Source of the DNA: Pseudomonas sp. 31-12
GTDB lineage: Bacteria > Pseudomonadota > Gammaproteobacteria > Pseudomonadales > Pseudomonadaceae
Direction of reading: 5' to 3'
Length of the DNA stretch: 64,000 nt
NCBI RefSeq assembly: GCF_003151075.1
Contig: NZ_CP029482.1
Coordinates: 6,161,001 to 6,225,000, forward strand
Shown: one piece after another, positions 1 to 9,114 of the stretch
Layout of the letters: the number at the start of each line of letters is the position of its first letter
How positions within the stretch are numbered: the stretch's first letter is position 1
Made by a program: the position numbers and the translations under genes
The notes under the pieces: model-generated
Seen by the model: the letters and a program-made list of their open reading frames with translations, nothing else
Databases searched by the model: none
Told to the model about the DNA's origin: nothing

Positions 1-1057
1 TGAACATGTGCTGGAAAATCGTGCTGAGGAACACCGTGGCGATCAGCAGGATGGTGGTGAACAACGCACAGCGCAGGGCTTTCTGATTGTCATCGCCGAC
101 GCCGAGCAGGTTGATCGCCGAGACCATCACCATCAGCAGGATCGGCCAGTACCAGAGCCCGGAAAAGATCCGCAGGGATTCTTGCAGCGACGGCTGTTTG
201 AGGCGCTGGGCCAGTGGCCGGTTACGGATCAGATGCGCGACCGGGCGCCTTAGTCGAATCACCAAAAATCCGAAAATGATCGAAACGAAAAACCCGGTCA
301 GCACTGCAGCGCTGCTGGTGATGTTGCCGCCCAGTTGCCGGGCGATTTGCGGGCTGGTCAACGCATCACTGAGCGCGGCGAGAAAGCCGATCAGGAACAG
401 CGGTCGTGGGCAGAAATCGCGAATGATCTGCACCGCCGTGCGCTTGTGGCCGGTGTTGAACATGACAATCACGCAGAGCAGCATCGAGGTCGAGAAAATA
501 CCGCTGCTGGTGGCATAGGCGAAACACAGCGCCAGCGCCCGACCTACCGAGGCGGGCAGAAAATGGCTGACGTACAGGGTCAAGGGCAGGCATATCAGCG
601 CCGGGAGCGTGTAAGGCAGCACATAATTGAGCAGATCCTGGCTGCGCTGGCGGGTTCGCAGAAAGCGGCCCTGGTTCAAGCGTTTGGCGAGGATCCCGCC
701 GAGCACGGTGAGCAAGGCAAAGGTGCCGAGCCAGACGCCGGACAACATCAGGAAGTCCCCAATCACGCTCCAACCTGAACGGCTCGAGGGTCGATTGACC
801 AGTTTGTCCACTTCGTTCGCCGCCCGATCGGCCCGCAGGCGCCAGGCATCGACCAGGTCTTCGTTGAGGTCAAGTTTGTCCTGAACGTCGTCGATGCTGG
901 AACTGATCGCTCCGAGCAGTCCGCCCTGGACCAACGGCTCCGGCGTAGCAGGTTCCTCGGCAGCGGCGGGAACACCCGGCAGCGCGGCGGCTTCCAGCTC
1001 GTTGCTGCCCAGAAACAGCAACGCCCCCAGTAGTATCGCGGTCTTGAACTTGAGCAA
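1..1057 (-). CDS. Mechanosensitive (MscS-type) channel, C-terminal part outside window
   Basis: The gene reads leftwards and is cut by the window edge; about 352 codons are present. The start is set at a TTG at 1057, eight bases after a good ribosome-binding site (AAGGAGC); no ATG lies nearby in frame. The protein opens with a signal-like hydrophobic stretch (residues about 5-20), has a charged helical segment to about residue 95, then at least seven membrane spans. A soluble helical N-terminus ahead of many spans is the layout of large MscS relatives such as E. coli YbiO, which open under membrane tension during osmotic downshock. The diagnostic MscS pore and beta domain would lie in the missing part, so the family call is inference from layout and general similarity. 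Confidence 0.6.
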   Translation of the reverse strand, partial: MLKFKTAILLGALLFLGSNELEAAALPGVPAAAEEPATPEPLVQGGLLGAISSSIDDVQDKLDLNEDLVDAWRLRADRAANEVDKLVNRPSSRSGWSVIGDFLMLSGVWLGTFALLTVLGGILAKRLNQGRFLRTRQRSQDLLNYVLPYTLPALICLPLTLYVSHFLPASVGRALALCFAYATSSGIFSTSMLLCVIVMFNTGHKRTAVQIIRDFCPRPLFLIGFLAALSDALTSPQIARQLGGNITSSAAVLTGFFVSIIFGFLVIRLRRPVAHLIRNRPLAQRLKQPSLQESLRIFSGLWYWPILLMVMVSAINLLGVGDDNQKALRCALFTTILLIATVFLSTIFQHMF

Positions 1058-1150
1058 AACGGGAAGCTCCTTGGGAAGGGTCTGTAAGGAACTGATCGGG
1101 AAATGGCGGGCAAGTTCGGTTTTGCCCGCGAGATAACAGCCAGCACATCC

Positions 1151-1291
1151 CCCTGTGGCGAGGGAGCTTGCTCCCGCTGGGGTGCGAAGCGCCCCCAAAA
1201 ACCTGCAAACCCGAGCTCCACAGGTACACCGCGCTGTAAGGCTTTGCGGCTGCTGCGCAGCCGGGCGGGAGCAAGCTCCCTCGTCACAGGG
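1151..1291. repeat. REPIN (two inverted REP sequences)
   Basis: Two near-perfect inverted arms of about 27 bases, CCCTGTGGCGAGGGAGCTTG... at 1151-1177 and its complement at 1265-1291, enclose about 87 bases. This is the 'gcgagggagcttgctccc' class of P. fluorescens REP. It lies between the divergent channel and MFS genes. REPINs are non-autonomous elements thought to be moved by RAYT transposases; no RAYT gene is in this window. Confidence 0.85.
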
Positions 1292-1307
1292 TTTCATTTG
1301 CCAGCGC

Positions 1308-1332
1308 GATATTTGACCGGCACGCAAATATC
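1308..1332. promoter_or_regulatory. Inverted repeat upstream of the MFS gene (possible operator)
   Basis: GATATTTG (1308-1315) and CAAATATC (1325-1332) form a perfect 8-base inverted repeat with a 9-base spacer, 81 bases before the MFS start. The size and position suit a dimeric repressor site, but no regulator gene is adjacent, so this is only a candidate. Confidence 0.4.
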
Positions 1333-1413
1333 AAATGCCCACCCCTCTATTTTTCCGCACAACCCAAACCCCGACACTGCGCTCCATCAATCAAACCCAC
1401 CGGAGTTGCAGTC

Positions 1414-2616
1414 ATGCCCATTGCCTTGCTCGCGCTGACCCTCAGCGCCTTCGCCATCGGGACGACCGAGTTCGTCATCGTTGGCCTGTTACCCACCATC
1501 GGTGCCGACCTCGGCGTCAGCCTGCCGTCCGCCGGCCTGCTGGTCAGTCTTTACGCACTGGGTGTTGCCATTGGCGCCCCGGTGCTGACCGCCCTCACCG
1601 GCAAAGTCCCGCGCAAATTGTTGCTGTTGTCGCTGATGGTGCTGTTCACCCTGGGCAACCTGCTGGCGTGGAAAGCCCCCAGCTACGAGTCGCTGATCAT
1701 TGCGCGAATCGTCACCGGCCTGGCCCACGGGGTGTTTTTCTCGATTGGCTCGACCATCGCCACCAGCCTGGTGCCGAAGGAAAAAGCCGCCAGCGCGATT
1801 GCGATCATGTTTACCGGCCTGACTGTGGCGCTGGTCACCGGCGTACCGCTGGGAACCTTCATCGGTCAGCATTTCGGCTGGCGTGAAACCTTCCTCGCCG
1901 TGTCCGCCTTGGGTGTGATCGCCTTTATTGGCAGTCTGCTTTATGTGCCGAAAAACATCGCCCACAGCAAACCCGCTTCGCTGTTGCAGCAATTGCAGGT
2001 GCTCAAGCAACCACGCCTGCTGCTGGTGTACGCCATGACTGCGGTCGGTTACGGCGGCTCGTTCATCGCCTTCACCTTCCTGGCGCCGATTCTTCAGGAC
2101 ATTTCCGGCTTCAGTGCCGGCACCGTCAGCCTGGTGTTGCTGGTCTATGGCATCTCGGTGGCCGTCGGCAACATCTGGGGCGGCAAACTGGCGGACAAAC
2201 GCGGCCCGATCAGCGCCCTGAAAATCATCTTCGCCCTGCTCGCTGCCGTACTGTTCGTGCTGACCTTTACCGCCGGCAACCCATGGCTGGCGCTGGCCAC
2301 CGTGCTGGTCTGGGGCGCAGTGGCGTTCGGCAACGTGCCGGGGCTGCAGGTTTACGTAGTGCGCCAGGCCGAACATCACACCCCGCAGGCTGTGGATGTG
2401 GCCTCGGGGCTGAACATCGCCGCGTTCAACCTTGGCATCGCCGGCGGCGCGTGGGGTGGTGGCTTGATCGTTGCGCACATGGGCCTGATCCACACGGCGT
2501 GGATTGGCGGGCTGGTGGTGTTGGTGGCATTGGCGCTGACGGCTTGGAGTGGTCGTCTTGATCGCCTCGGCCCGGTCTATGCCGAGGGCTCAACCCGCAT
2601 CGCCGTCAGCCACTAA
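1414..2616 (+). CDS. MFS transporter, DHA1 family (AraJ/YdhP-like)
   Basis: A 400-residue protein with about 12 hydrophobic spans, the usual size of DHA1 drug:proton antiporters. The opening (LALTLSAFAIGTTEFVIVGL, residues 4-23) is the hallmark of the AraJ/YdhP branch, and a loop 2-3 signature like LTGKVPRKLLL is near residue 53. It probably exports small amphipathic compounds across the inner membrane; the substrate cannot be read from the sequence. The start follows a CGGAGTTGCAGTC ribosome-binding region. It stands alone between two REPINs with an inverted repeat upstream, so it is probably a single-gene unit under its own control. Confidence 0.88.
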   Translation: MPIALLALTLSAFAIGTTEFVIVGLLPTIGADLGVSLPSAGLLVSLYALGVAIGAPVLTALTGKVPRKLLLLSLMVLFTLGNLLAWKAPSYESLIIARIVTGLAHGVFFSIGSTIATSLVPKEKAASAIAIMFTGLTVALVTGVPLGTFIGQHFGWRETFLAVSALGVIAFIGSLLYVPKNIAHSKPASLLQQLQVLKQPRLLLVYAMTAVGYGGSFIAFTFLAPILQDISGFSAGTVSLVLLVYGISVAVGNIWGGKLADKRGPISALKIIFALLAAVLFVLTFTAGNPWLALATVLVWGAVAFGNVPGLQVYVVRQAEHHTPQAVDVASGLNIAAFNLGIAGGAWGGGLIVAHMGLIHTAWIGGLVVLVALALTAWSGRLDRLGPVYAEGSTRIAVSH

Positions 2617-2620
2617 ACCC

Positions 2621-2709
2621 TGTGGGAGCGGGCTTGCTCGCGAAAGCGGTGTGTCAGCTGCATTAATGTCGACTGACACTCCCTCTTCGCGAGCAAGCCC
2701 GCTCCCACA
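2621..2709. repeat. REPIN (two inverted REP sequences)
   Basis: TGTGGGAGCGGGCTTGCTCG at 2621-2640 and its inverse ending at 2709 flank a short core. The core (gcggtgtgtcag...cattaat...gactgacac) is shared with the REPIN at 9004-9099. It starts 5 bases after the MFS stop and may act as a 3' mRNA end stabiliser. Confidence 0.9.
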
Positions 2710-2824
2710 TTTTGTTATGCGGTGTTTATCGAGGTTGCCGTCCGTAGCCCCGTCGAAACTTTCACGGTTATCCCACGGTCATCAAAAGACAGTGGCAACC
2801 GAGGACCATTAGACGGGAGGCGAC

Positions 2825-3751
2825 ATGGCGGCGATTCACATCGGTATTTCAGGCTGGCGCTACACACCCTGGCGGGGTGGTTTCTACCCGAAGGGGCTGA
2901 CCCAGAAGCGCGAATTGCAATTTGCGTCACGGGCGGTCAACAGCATCGAAATCAATGGATCGTTTTACGCCCTGCAACGGCCTGAACGTTACGCCCAGTG
3001 GTACGCAGAAACCCCGGCGGACTTCGTGTTCAGCGTCAAAGCCCCGCGGTTCATCACCCATATCAAACGCCTGCGGGACATTCATAAACCGCTGGCGAAT
3101 TTCTTTGCCTCCGGGATCCTCGAGCTCAAAGAAAAACTCGGTCCGATCCTCTGGCAGTTCCCGCCCAACTTCAAATTTGACGTCGAGCTGTTCGAAAGCT
3201 TCCTCAAGCAATTGCCCCACGACACCCAGCAGGCGGCCGCCCTCGCCCGCCAGCACGATTCGCACCTGCACGGCCCCGCCAGCATGAAGGCGTACAAGAA
3301 AAAGCCGCTGCGCCATGCCGTTGAAATCAGGAACGAGACCTTTATTGACCCGGCGTTCGTGCGCCTGCTCAAACGCTACAACGTTGCCTTGGTGATCGCC
3401 GACACCGCCGGAAAATGGCCGTACCGCGAAGACGTCACCAGTGATTTCGTCTACCTGCGCCTGCACGGCACCGAAGAACTCTATGCCAGCGGTTACACCC
3501 CCGAGGCGCTGGAACGCTGGGGCGAGCGGATCGACGCCTGGAACCACGGCCAGCAACCCGCCGATCCACAGTTGATCGCACCTCGGCAGAAACCGAAAGC
3601 GCGCAAGTCCCGGGAAGTCTTCTGCTATTTCGACAACGACATCAAGGTCCGCGCGCCCTTCGATGCTCGGCGCTTGCTTGAGCACTTCCATCTCGACAAG
3701 GACCTCGCTACCGCCCCCGGCGAACCTGTTGCCGAAGGGGTATTGCCATGA
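2825..3751 (+). CDS. DUF72 domain protein (YecE-like)
   Basis: A 308-residue protein with the DUF72 opening motif ([16 protein letters not shown], residues 7-22) and the internal EINGSFY motif near residue 41. The family folds as a TIM barrel related to endonuclease-IV-like enzymes, but its reaction is not established. A GGGAGG ribosome-binding site precedes the ATG. The stop overlaps the next gene's start by four bases (ATGA), so it is translationally coupled to the YbhP-ClsB-YbhN genes. In E. coli those three form an operon without the DUF72 gene; its presence here suggests, without proof, a link to membrane lipid metabolism. Confidence 0.88.
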   Translation: MAAIHIGISGWRYTPWRGGFYPKGLTQKRELQFASRAVNSIEINGSFYALQRPERYAQWYAETPADFVFSVKAPRFITHIKRLRDIHKPLANFFASGILELKEKLGPILWQFPPNFKFDVELFESFLKQLPHDTQQAAALARQHDSHLHGPASMKAYKKKPLRHAVEIRNETFIDPAFVRLLKRYNVALVIADTAGKWPYREDVTSDFVYLRLHGTEELYASGYTPEALERWGERIDAWNHGQQPADPQLIAPRQKPKARKSREVFCYFDNDIKVRAPFDARRLLEHFHLDKDLATAPGEPVAEGVLP

Positions 3752-4545
3752 GCATTTCCGAACCGGTCGGCACCACCGACGAACAGCAACCGATCATCAC
3801 CGCCGTGCGCCGCTTCACCGTGCTGACGGTCAATACCCACAAGGGTTTCACTGCGCTCAACCGGCGCTTCATCCTGCCGGAATTGCGCGAAGCGGTGCGC
3901 AGCGTGTCCGCCGACGTGGTGTTTTTGCAGGAAGTCCACGGCACCCACGAGCATCATCCGCAGCGCTACAGCAACTGGCCAGCGATGCCGCAGTACGAAT
4001 TCCTCGCCGACACCCTGTGGCCGCAGTTTGCCTATGGCCGCAACGCGGTGTACCCGGCGGGTGATCACGGCAATGCGTTGTTGTCGAAATTCCAGATCAT
4101 TCGCAACGACAACTTCGACGTCTCGATCAGCGGCCACGAGAACCGCGGCATCCTGCACTGCGTGTTGCGCCTGCCGGGCGATGGCCGGGAATTGCACGCC
4201 ATTTGCGTGCATCTGGGGTTGCGTGAGTCCCACAGAACGGAACAACTCAAGTTGCTGGCGCAACGCCTTGAAGACCTTCCGGACGACGCCCCGGTGATCG
4301 TCGCCGGCGACTTCAACGATTGGCGCCTGCGGGCCGATGCGCTGCTCAAGCCCTGCGGCCTGCGCGAAGTGTTCGCCGAACACCACGGCAAACCGGCACG
4401 CAGTTTTCCGGCGCGATTGCCCGCGCTACGCCTGGACCGCATCTATGTGCGCAACCTCAAGGCCAGCCGTCCGCAAGTGCTCGCGGCGCGGCCCTGGTCA
4501 CACCTTTCCGACCACGCACCGCTATCGGTGGAGATCGAGCTATGA
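3748..4545 (+). CDS. Endonuclease/exonuclease/phosphatase family protein (YbhP-like)
   Basis: A 265-residue member of the DNase I-like fold, which hydrolyses phosphodiesters or phosphomonoesters in nucleic acids, lipids or inositol phosphates. Metal and catalytic residues are visible: Asn29 in TVNTHKG, Glu62 in LQEVHG, Asp188/Asn190 in GDFNDW and Asp255/His256 in SDHAPL. It overlaps the DUF72 gene by ATGA at its start and clsB by ATGA at its end. E. coli ybhP sits directly before clsB in the same way, so a role with phospholipid head groups is a reasonable inference; the substrate is not known. Confidence 0.87.
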   Translation: MSISEPVGTTDEQQPIITAVRRFTVLTVNTHKGFTALNRRFILPELREAVRSVSADVVFLQEVHGTHEHHPQRYSNWPAMPQYEFLADTLWPQFAYGRNAVYPAGDHGNALLSKFQIIRNDNFDVSISGHENRGILHCVLRLPGDGRELHAICVHLGLRESHRTEQLKLLAQRLEDLPDDAPVIVAGDFNDWRLRADALLKPCGLREVFAEHHGKPARSFPARLPALRLDRIYVRNLKASRPQVLAARPWSHLSDHAPLSVEIEL

Positions 4546-5837
4546 GCAGCGCCCCGATGGAAAAGGCCACCGTTGAACACGTGCCGACTAACCCGCCGGT
4601 GCGTGAACCCGGTGTGGTCGACGTGGAATACGGCTGGCAGGGCAATAACCTTGTGGAAATGCTGGAAAACGGCGAAGCCTATTTCCCGAGGGTATTCGAG
4701 GCCATGCGCCAGGCCAAGACCGAAATCCTCCTGGAAACCTTCATTGTGTTCGAGGACAAGGTCGGCAATGAGCTGCAGCAAGTGCTGATCGAAGCCGCCC
4801 AACGCGGAGTGCGGGTCACCGCCAGCCTCGACGGGTTTGGCTGTGGCGAGTTGAGCAACGGCTATCTCGCGGCGTTGAGCCAAGCCGGCGTGCGCCTGCA
4901 AATATTCGATCCGGCGCCCAAGCATCTGGGCATCCGCACCAACTGGTTCCGCCGTCTGCACCGCAAGATCGTGGTGGTGGACGGCACGATTGCGTTCATC
5001 GGCGGGATCAACTTTTCCGCCGACCATCTGGCCGACTTCGGCCCCGAGGCCAAGCAGGATTATTCGGTTGAAGTGCAAGGTCCGGCGGTGGCTGACATCC
5101 ACCATTTCGCGCTGCTGCAAAGTGGCCGCCCGGCCCGCGCCAAATACTGGTGGCAACGCCGCCGGCAGCGGCGCTCGGAACTGGCCTTCAGCGATCACGA
5201 CGGCCAGGTTCGCCTGGTGTACCGCGACAACGGCGACCACCGGACGGATATCGAAGAGGTTTACCGCCAGGTGCTGCGCAGTGCCCAGCGCCGCGTCGTG
5301 ATCGCCAATGCCTACTTCTTTCCGGGCTACCGCTTGCTGCGCGAGATCCGCAATGCCGCTCGCCGTGGCGTGGACGTGCGCCTGATCCTGCAGGGCCAAC
5401 CAGACATGATGGTGGCCAAACTGGCCGCGCGCATGACCTACGACTATCTGCTCAAGTCCGGGGTGCAGATCTTTGAATACTGCGAACGCCCGCTGCACGG
5501 CAAAGTCGCGCTGGTGGATGAGGACTGGAGCACCGTTGGCTCAAGCAATCTCGACCCGTTGAGCCTGTCCATGAACCTGGAGGCCAATGTGTTGATCCGC
5601 GACCGCGCCTTCAACCACGACCTGTTCGAACGGCTTGAGGTGCTGAGCAATAACCACTGCAAAGCCATGTCCGTGGAAAAGTCACCGCGCGGACGGATCT
5701 GGCACATGACCGTCGGCTTTCTGGTGTTTCACTTCCTGCGCCACTTCCCGGCCTGGGCCGGTTGGCTGCCAGCGCATAAACCTCGTCTGAAACCCTTTAC
5801 TCATCAAGCCGGGAGCGACCACCATGGACCGCGTTGA
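4542..5837 (+). CDS. clsB: Cardiolipin synthase B (phospholipase D superfamily)
   Basis: A 431-residue phospholipase-D-family protein that makes cardiolipin from phosphatidylglycerol and another phospholipid at the inner membrane. Two HxK(x)4D motifs are intact: His140/Lys142/Asp147 (HRKIVVVD) and His319/Lys321/Asp326 (HGKVALVD). It has no N-terminal membrane spans, as expected for ClsB rather than ClsA. The ATG at 4542 is chosen because it overlaps the previous stop (ATGA) and starts the conserved region; a longer open frame from 4320 would run through the upstream gene. The 3' end overlaps the YbhN gene by 14 bases. Confidence 0.93.
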   Translation: MSSAPMEKATVEHVPTNPPVREPGVVDVEYGWQGNNLVEMLENGEAYFPRVFEAMRQAKTEILLETFIVFEDKVGNELQQVLIEAAQRGVRVTASLDGFGCGELSNGYLAALSQAGVRLQIFDPAPKHLGIRTNWFRRLHRKIVVVDGTIAFIGGINFSADHLADFGPEAKQDYSVEVQGPAVADIHHFALLQSGRPARAKYWWQRRRQRRSELAFSDHDGQVRLVYRDNGDHRTDIEEVYRQVLRSAQRRVVIANAYFFPGYRLLREIRNAARRGVDVRLILQGQPDMMVAKLAARMTYDYLLKSGVQIFEYCERPLHGKVALVDEDWSTVGSSNLDPLSLSMNLEANVLIRDRAFNHDLFERLEVLSNNHCKAMSVEKSPRGRIWHMTVGFLVFHFLRHFPAWAGWLPAHKPRLKPFTHQAGSDHHGPR

Positions 5838-6834
5838 AGCTCACTCGGCACCTCATGACGACAGCACAGCACCTGCCCCGGAAAAGAAAACACGCTGGAG
5901 CCGCTGGAAAAAGCCGCTGACGATGCTGTTTTTCCTGGCGCTGATCGTGCTGTTGACGATGCTTGCCCAGCGCATCGAATGGGATGAAGTGTTCCACACC
6001 CTGGCCAATTTCAAGGTGCGCACACTGATCATTGCGTCCGGCCTGACGCTGGTGAGTTTTCTGGTATACGCCTGTTTTGACCTGATCGGCCGCACCTACA
6101 TCCGCCAGGACCTGACCTGGAAACAGATCCTGCCCGTGGGGGTCATCAGCTACGCCTTCAACCTCAACCTGAGCGCGTGGGTCGGCGGCATTGCCATGCG
6201 TTATCGCCTGTATTCGCGGCTCGGGGTGAGCAAAAGCAACATCGCGAAAATCCTCGGATTGAGCTTGGCGACCAATTGGTTTGGCTACATGGTGATTGCG
6301 GGCGCGGTGTTCAGCAGCGGCCTGGTCAGAATGCCTCCGGGCTGGAAGCTGAGTAGCGGTGCATTGCAAGCTGTTGGCGTGTTGCTGTTGTTGGTGAGCG
6401 CGGGGTATCTGGCGGCGTGTCAGTTTTCCAGGCGTCGGGAATGGTCAATACGCGGGGTGGAAATCAACCTGCCGTCGCTGCGTATGGCGGTGCTGCAACT
6501 GGCCCTCGGGGCACTGAACTGGTCGCTGATGGCAGCGGTGATTTTCACGTTGCTGCCGAGCAAGCTGGATTATCCGTTGGTGCTCGGGGTGTTGCTGATC
6601 AGTGCGATTGCCGGGGTGATTACCCACATTCCTGCCGGGCTCGGGGTGTTGGAGGCGGTGTTTGTGGCGTTGTTGCAGCATGAGGCTTCGCGGGGGAGCC
6701 TGGTGGCGGGGTTGCTGGCGTATCGGGCGATCTATTTCATCTTGCCGTTGCTGATTACGTTGGTGATGTATTTGGCGGTGGAGGCCAAGGCGAAGTCGTT
6801 GCGGATTGCTAAAAAGCCCAAAGAGTCAGATTGA
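5824..6834 (+). CDS. YbhN-type integral membrane protein (lysylphosphatidylglycerol synthase TM region family)
   Basis: A 336-residue polytopic membrane protein with about eight spans after a charged cytosolic N-terminus (residues 1-30). It belongs to the UPF0104/YbhN family, related to the flippase half of MprF (lysylphosphatidylglycerol synthase and flippase), but has no aminoacyl-transferase domain. Characteristic stretches are AWVGGIAMRYRLYSRLG (near residues 119-135) and a late HIPAGLGVLEAVF motif (near 266-278). The start overlaps the end of clsB. Given the YbhP-ClsB-YbhN order shared with E. coli, a role in moving or supplying anionic phospholipid is inferred. Confidence 0.88.
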   Translation: MDRVEAHSAPHDDSTAPAPEKKTRWSRWKKPLTMLFFLALIVLLTMLAQRIEWDEVFHTLANFKVRTLIIASGLTLVSFLVYACFDLIGRTYIRQDLTWKQILPVGVISYAFNLNLSAWVGGIAMRYRLYSRLGVSKSNIAKILGLSLATNWFGYMVIAGAVFSSGLVRMPPGWKLSSGALQAVGVLLLLVSAGYLAACQFSRRREWSIRGVEINLPSLRMAVLQLALGALNWSLMAAVIFTLLPSKLDYPLVLGVLLISAIAGVITHIPAGLGVLEAVFVALLQHEASRGSLVAGLLAYRAIYFILPLLITLVMYLAVEAKAKSLRIAKKPKESD

Positions 6835-6840
6835 TTTCGA

Positions 6841-6943
6841 GGACGCCATCGCGGGCAAGCCCGCTCCCACAAGGTTCTGCGGTGTTACAAATAGTGTGTT
6901 CACCAGAGACCCTGTGGGAGCGGGCTTGCCCGCGATGGCGTCC
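6841..6943. repeat. REPIN (two inverted REP sequences)
   Basis: Arms of 31 bases (6841-6871 and 6913-6943) are perfect inverse complements, built on ACGCCATCGCGGGCAAGCCC. It lies between the convergent ybhN-like and alpha/beta-hydrolase genes, where it may also separate converging transcripts. Confidence 0.9.
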
Positions 6944-6956
6944 GCAAGACCACCAC

Positions 6957-7715
6957 TCATTTCGACTGAATAATGCTCAACCGCTCGCCCACGACCATCT
7001 CGGTAATCCAGTCCACCAGAATTGACGTATAGGCCTGCTGCGAAACCGGCTCGCTCAACGCGTGATCGGCGCCGTCGATAATCCGGTGCGTCAGCGAATG
7101 CGTCTGCTGGCACGCGGCGCGGTAGCTCATGATCGTTGCGTGAGGCACGAAGTCGTCGGTCTCGGACTCCACAAGCAGCACATCCCCGGTGAATTGCGAG
7201 CACGCATGCAGGGCGCGATTGCTGTCGGCGCGTACCAGCGTGTTGCGGTAATCGCGCAAATCCGCCTTGTCCAGTTCACGCTTGGGCGTGTGCCATTCAT
7301 CGTCGCGATACAGCGCCGGCACCCGCAGCGCCAGCCAGCGCACCGGGCGCAACGAAGTCAGGATCGAGGCCAGATAACCGCCATAGCTGGTGCCGACCAC
7401 CGCAATGGCGGAGGTGTCGAGCGCCGGGTGGGCGAGCAAGCGGTCGTACGCCGCCAGCAAATCGCGCAGGTTGTCTTCACGGGTGACGCGAGTGAGCGGA
7501 ATACCGGTGCCGCCGGTGTGCCCGCGCAAGTCGAACGTCAGGCACACGCACCCCAGACCGGCGATGCCTTTGGCCCGTTCCAGGTCCCGCTCCTGGCTGC
7601 CGCCCCAACCGTGCACAAACAACACGCCGGGGACTTTCGATTTGGGGCTCAGAAATGTCCCGCTCATTTGTTCATCGTCGATGTCGATCTGAATGGTTTC
7701 GCTTCTAGCCGTCAT
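6957..7715 (-). CDS. Alpha/beta hydrolase (dienelactone-hydrolase/prolyl-oligopeptidase-like)
   Basis: A 252-residue cytosolic alpha/beta hydrolase. The nucleophile elbow GTSYGG places Ser110; Asp187 or Asp188 in SETDDFVPH and His218 in GADHAL complete a triad, and an oxyanion-type HGWGG motif is near residue 35. No signal peptide is seen. The start overlaps the 3' end of the DUF3182 gene by 11 bases, so the two are translated from one mRNA and probably act in one pathway. The substrate cannot be deduced. Confidence 0.87.
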   Translation of the reverse strand: MTARSETIQIDIDDEQMSGTFLSPKSKVPGVLFVHGWGGSQERDLERAKGIAGLGCVCLTFDLRGHTGGTGIPLTRVTREDNLRDLLAAYDRLLAHPALDTSAIAVVGTSYGGYLASILTSLRPVRWLALRVPALYRDDEWHTPKRELDKADLRDYRNTLVRADSNRALHACSQFTGDVLLVESETDDFVPHATIMSYRAACQQTHSLTHRIIDGADHALSEPVSQQAYTSILVDWITEMVVGERLSIIQSK

Positions 7716-8814
7716 AGGATTTGACCGTTACGTACTTGAGAAGAAAGTCACTGTTTTGCGCCGGTCCGCGATACACCTCAATGGCGTCCGCCGGCAGCGG
7801 CTGGTCGATGTAGGTTTCCACCGAAGACACGCTAATCGCGCGCATTCCGGGGTCGTTGACGAAGCTCTGCAACGCCGCCACTTCGGCACTGCTGGCACCG
7901 CCCATGCGCCAGGACTGTTCGAGCACACCGCTTCGCTGTTGGCCATTGCTGTCCAGGCCTTGGGCGATGTCATAGTTGCGGCGCGAGGCATAGAAACCGG
8001 GGTAGGCCTCGTCTGCGGCACTGTCGAACACTTGCGCTTGCTGGATCGCCAGGCGCACATCGTCAGGCAGGTCCAGTTTCAGCAGGTCTTCGTAATAACC
8101 TTGCACCACCAGCAGATTGGAACCTCCATAAACCTGCTCGCCCTGACCGTCTTCGGTCAAGTATTGATCGCCGCAATAACTCAGCACCCTGCCGCCGATA
8201 AAGCTCTGGCCGACGCTGTGGGTGATCACTTTGTCGAGATCCTGCTCAAGCACCACGCCTTCGTTGAACAGCGCCTTGGCATCGGGACGAGCCAGAATCG
8301 CATCGAACTGATCGAGGCTTTTGATCACTTCCTGGCCTCGTCCGGCGCAGGCATGAATCGGCTTGATGCGGATCGGTCCGGTGTAGAGCAAATGCTCAGC
8401 CGCCGGTCGCGCATCGTCGAACGAGAACACGCTGAGGCCATCGAGCACCACGCTGCGTACGCGTTCGGAAAACAACGGTGACCAGCCTTCCGGGGCGTGC
8501 GCATTTTTGTTGCGCAACCCGTGGCTGATGGCTTTGGTGCAGATGAAATCGTGATCGACGTAGCCGCCCCACATATCCTCCGGCCCCGTGACGCCCAATG
8601 CCCGGGCGGCAGCGACGCCGACCAGGGTCTGGGTCGGCAAGAGATAAAGATCGCGGCCGTTATGAAGTTCGGGATCGTAGCTGCCACCGAACTTGAGCCC
8701 GAGGATTTGCGCCAGCCAGCGGGCGAGTGCGCGATTGGTTTCGACTTCGTGCTGGGGCGCCTCGGGGCGGACCGAGTGGGCAACCACCAGTTTCTTGCGG
8801 TTTGTTGGGGTCAT
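7705..8814 (-). CDS. DUF3182 family protein (possible ATP-grasp-like)
   Basis: A 369-residue protein I recognise as the DUF3182 family, which has no established function. Stretches such as IRIKPIHACAGRGQ (near residues 146-159) and a later acidic cluster resemble the lysine/glycine-rich nucleotide loop of ATP-grasp ligases, so an ATP-dependent ligation is a guess worth testing. No signal peptide or membrane span is seen. It is the first gene of a two-gene unit with the alpha/beta hydrolase (11-base overlap). Confidence 0.75.
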   Translation of the reverse strand: MTPTNRKKLVVAHSVRPEAPQHEVETNRALARWLAQILGLKFGGSYDPELHNGRDLYLLPTQTLVGVAAARALGVTGPEDMWGGYVDHDFICTKAISHGLRNKNAHAPEGWSPLFSERVRSVVLDGLSVFSFDDARPAAEHLLYTGPIRIKPIHACAGRGQEVIKSLDQFDAILARPDAKALFNEGVVLEQDLDKVITHSVGQSFIGGRVLSYCGDQYLTEDGQGEQVYGGSNLLVVQGYYEDLLKLDLPDDVRLAIQQAQVFDSAADEAYPGFYASRRNYDIAQGLDSNGQQRSGVLEQSWRMGGASSAEVAALQSFVNDPGMRAISVSSVETYIDQPLPADAIEVYRGPAQNSDFLLKYVTVKSYDG

Positions 8815-8925
8815 GCGTCCCCCTTCAGTCGGCTTTTGATGAATGTAGTTGAAGGGGTGCAGAGATCAAGCCAAGGCCGGCTTGATCGAAATGGCCTTGA
8901 ATTCAGTCGGTTGCAGGAATCGTAA

Positions 8926-8941
8926 TGGCACGACGCCTGCT
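8926..8941 (+). promoter_or_regulatory. Sigma-54-like promoter match with no gene downstream
   Basis: TGGCACGACGCCTGCT has the perfect -24 element TGGCACG, and GG (8927-8928) and GC (8939-8940) are exactly 10 bases apart; only the first T of the -12 TTGCW is changed to C. It points right, into a REPIN and the 3' end of the opposite GlxA-type gene, so if real it would make a short non-coding or antisense RNA. A chance match is quite possible. Confidence 0.25.
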
Positions 8942-9003
8942 CGATTCTGCACGACGCCCATCGGCGACTCCGGCATTTTGCACGATCCCGGCCTTCCACT
9001 GAT

Positions 9004-9099
9004 CCCCTGTGGGAGCGAGCCTGCTCGCGATAGCGGTGCGTCAGTCACATTAATTTGTCTGACACACCGCTATCGCGAGCAGGCTCGCTCCCACAGGGG
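9004..9099. repeat. REPIN (two inverted REP sequences)
   Basis: CCCCTGTGGGAGCGAGCCTG at 9004-9023 and its inverse ending at 9099 form long arms, with the left arm continuing through CTCGCGATAGCGGTG. The core resembles the one at 2621-2709. It ends 15 bases past the 3' end of the GlxA-type regulator gene. Confidence 0.9.
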
Positions 9100-9114
9100 A
9101 TTGGGGTGTTACAA

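Noticed and set aside
1151..9099. CRISPR array
   Set aside because: The repeated units are inverted REP pairs in separate gaps, not regularly spaced direct repeats, and no cas genes are present.
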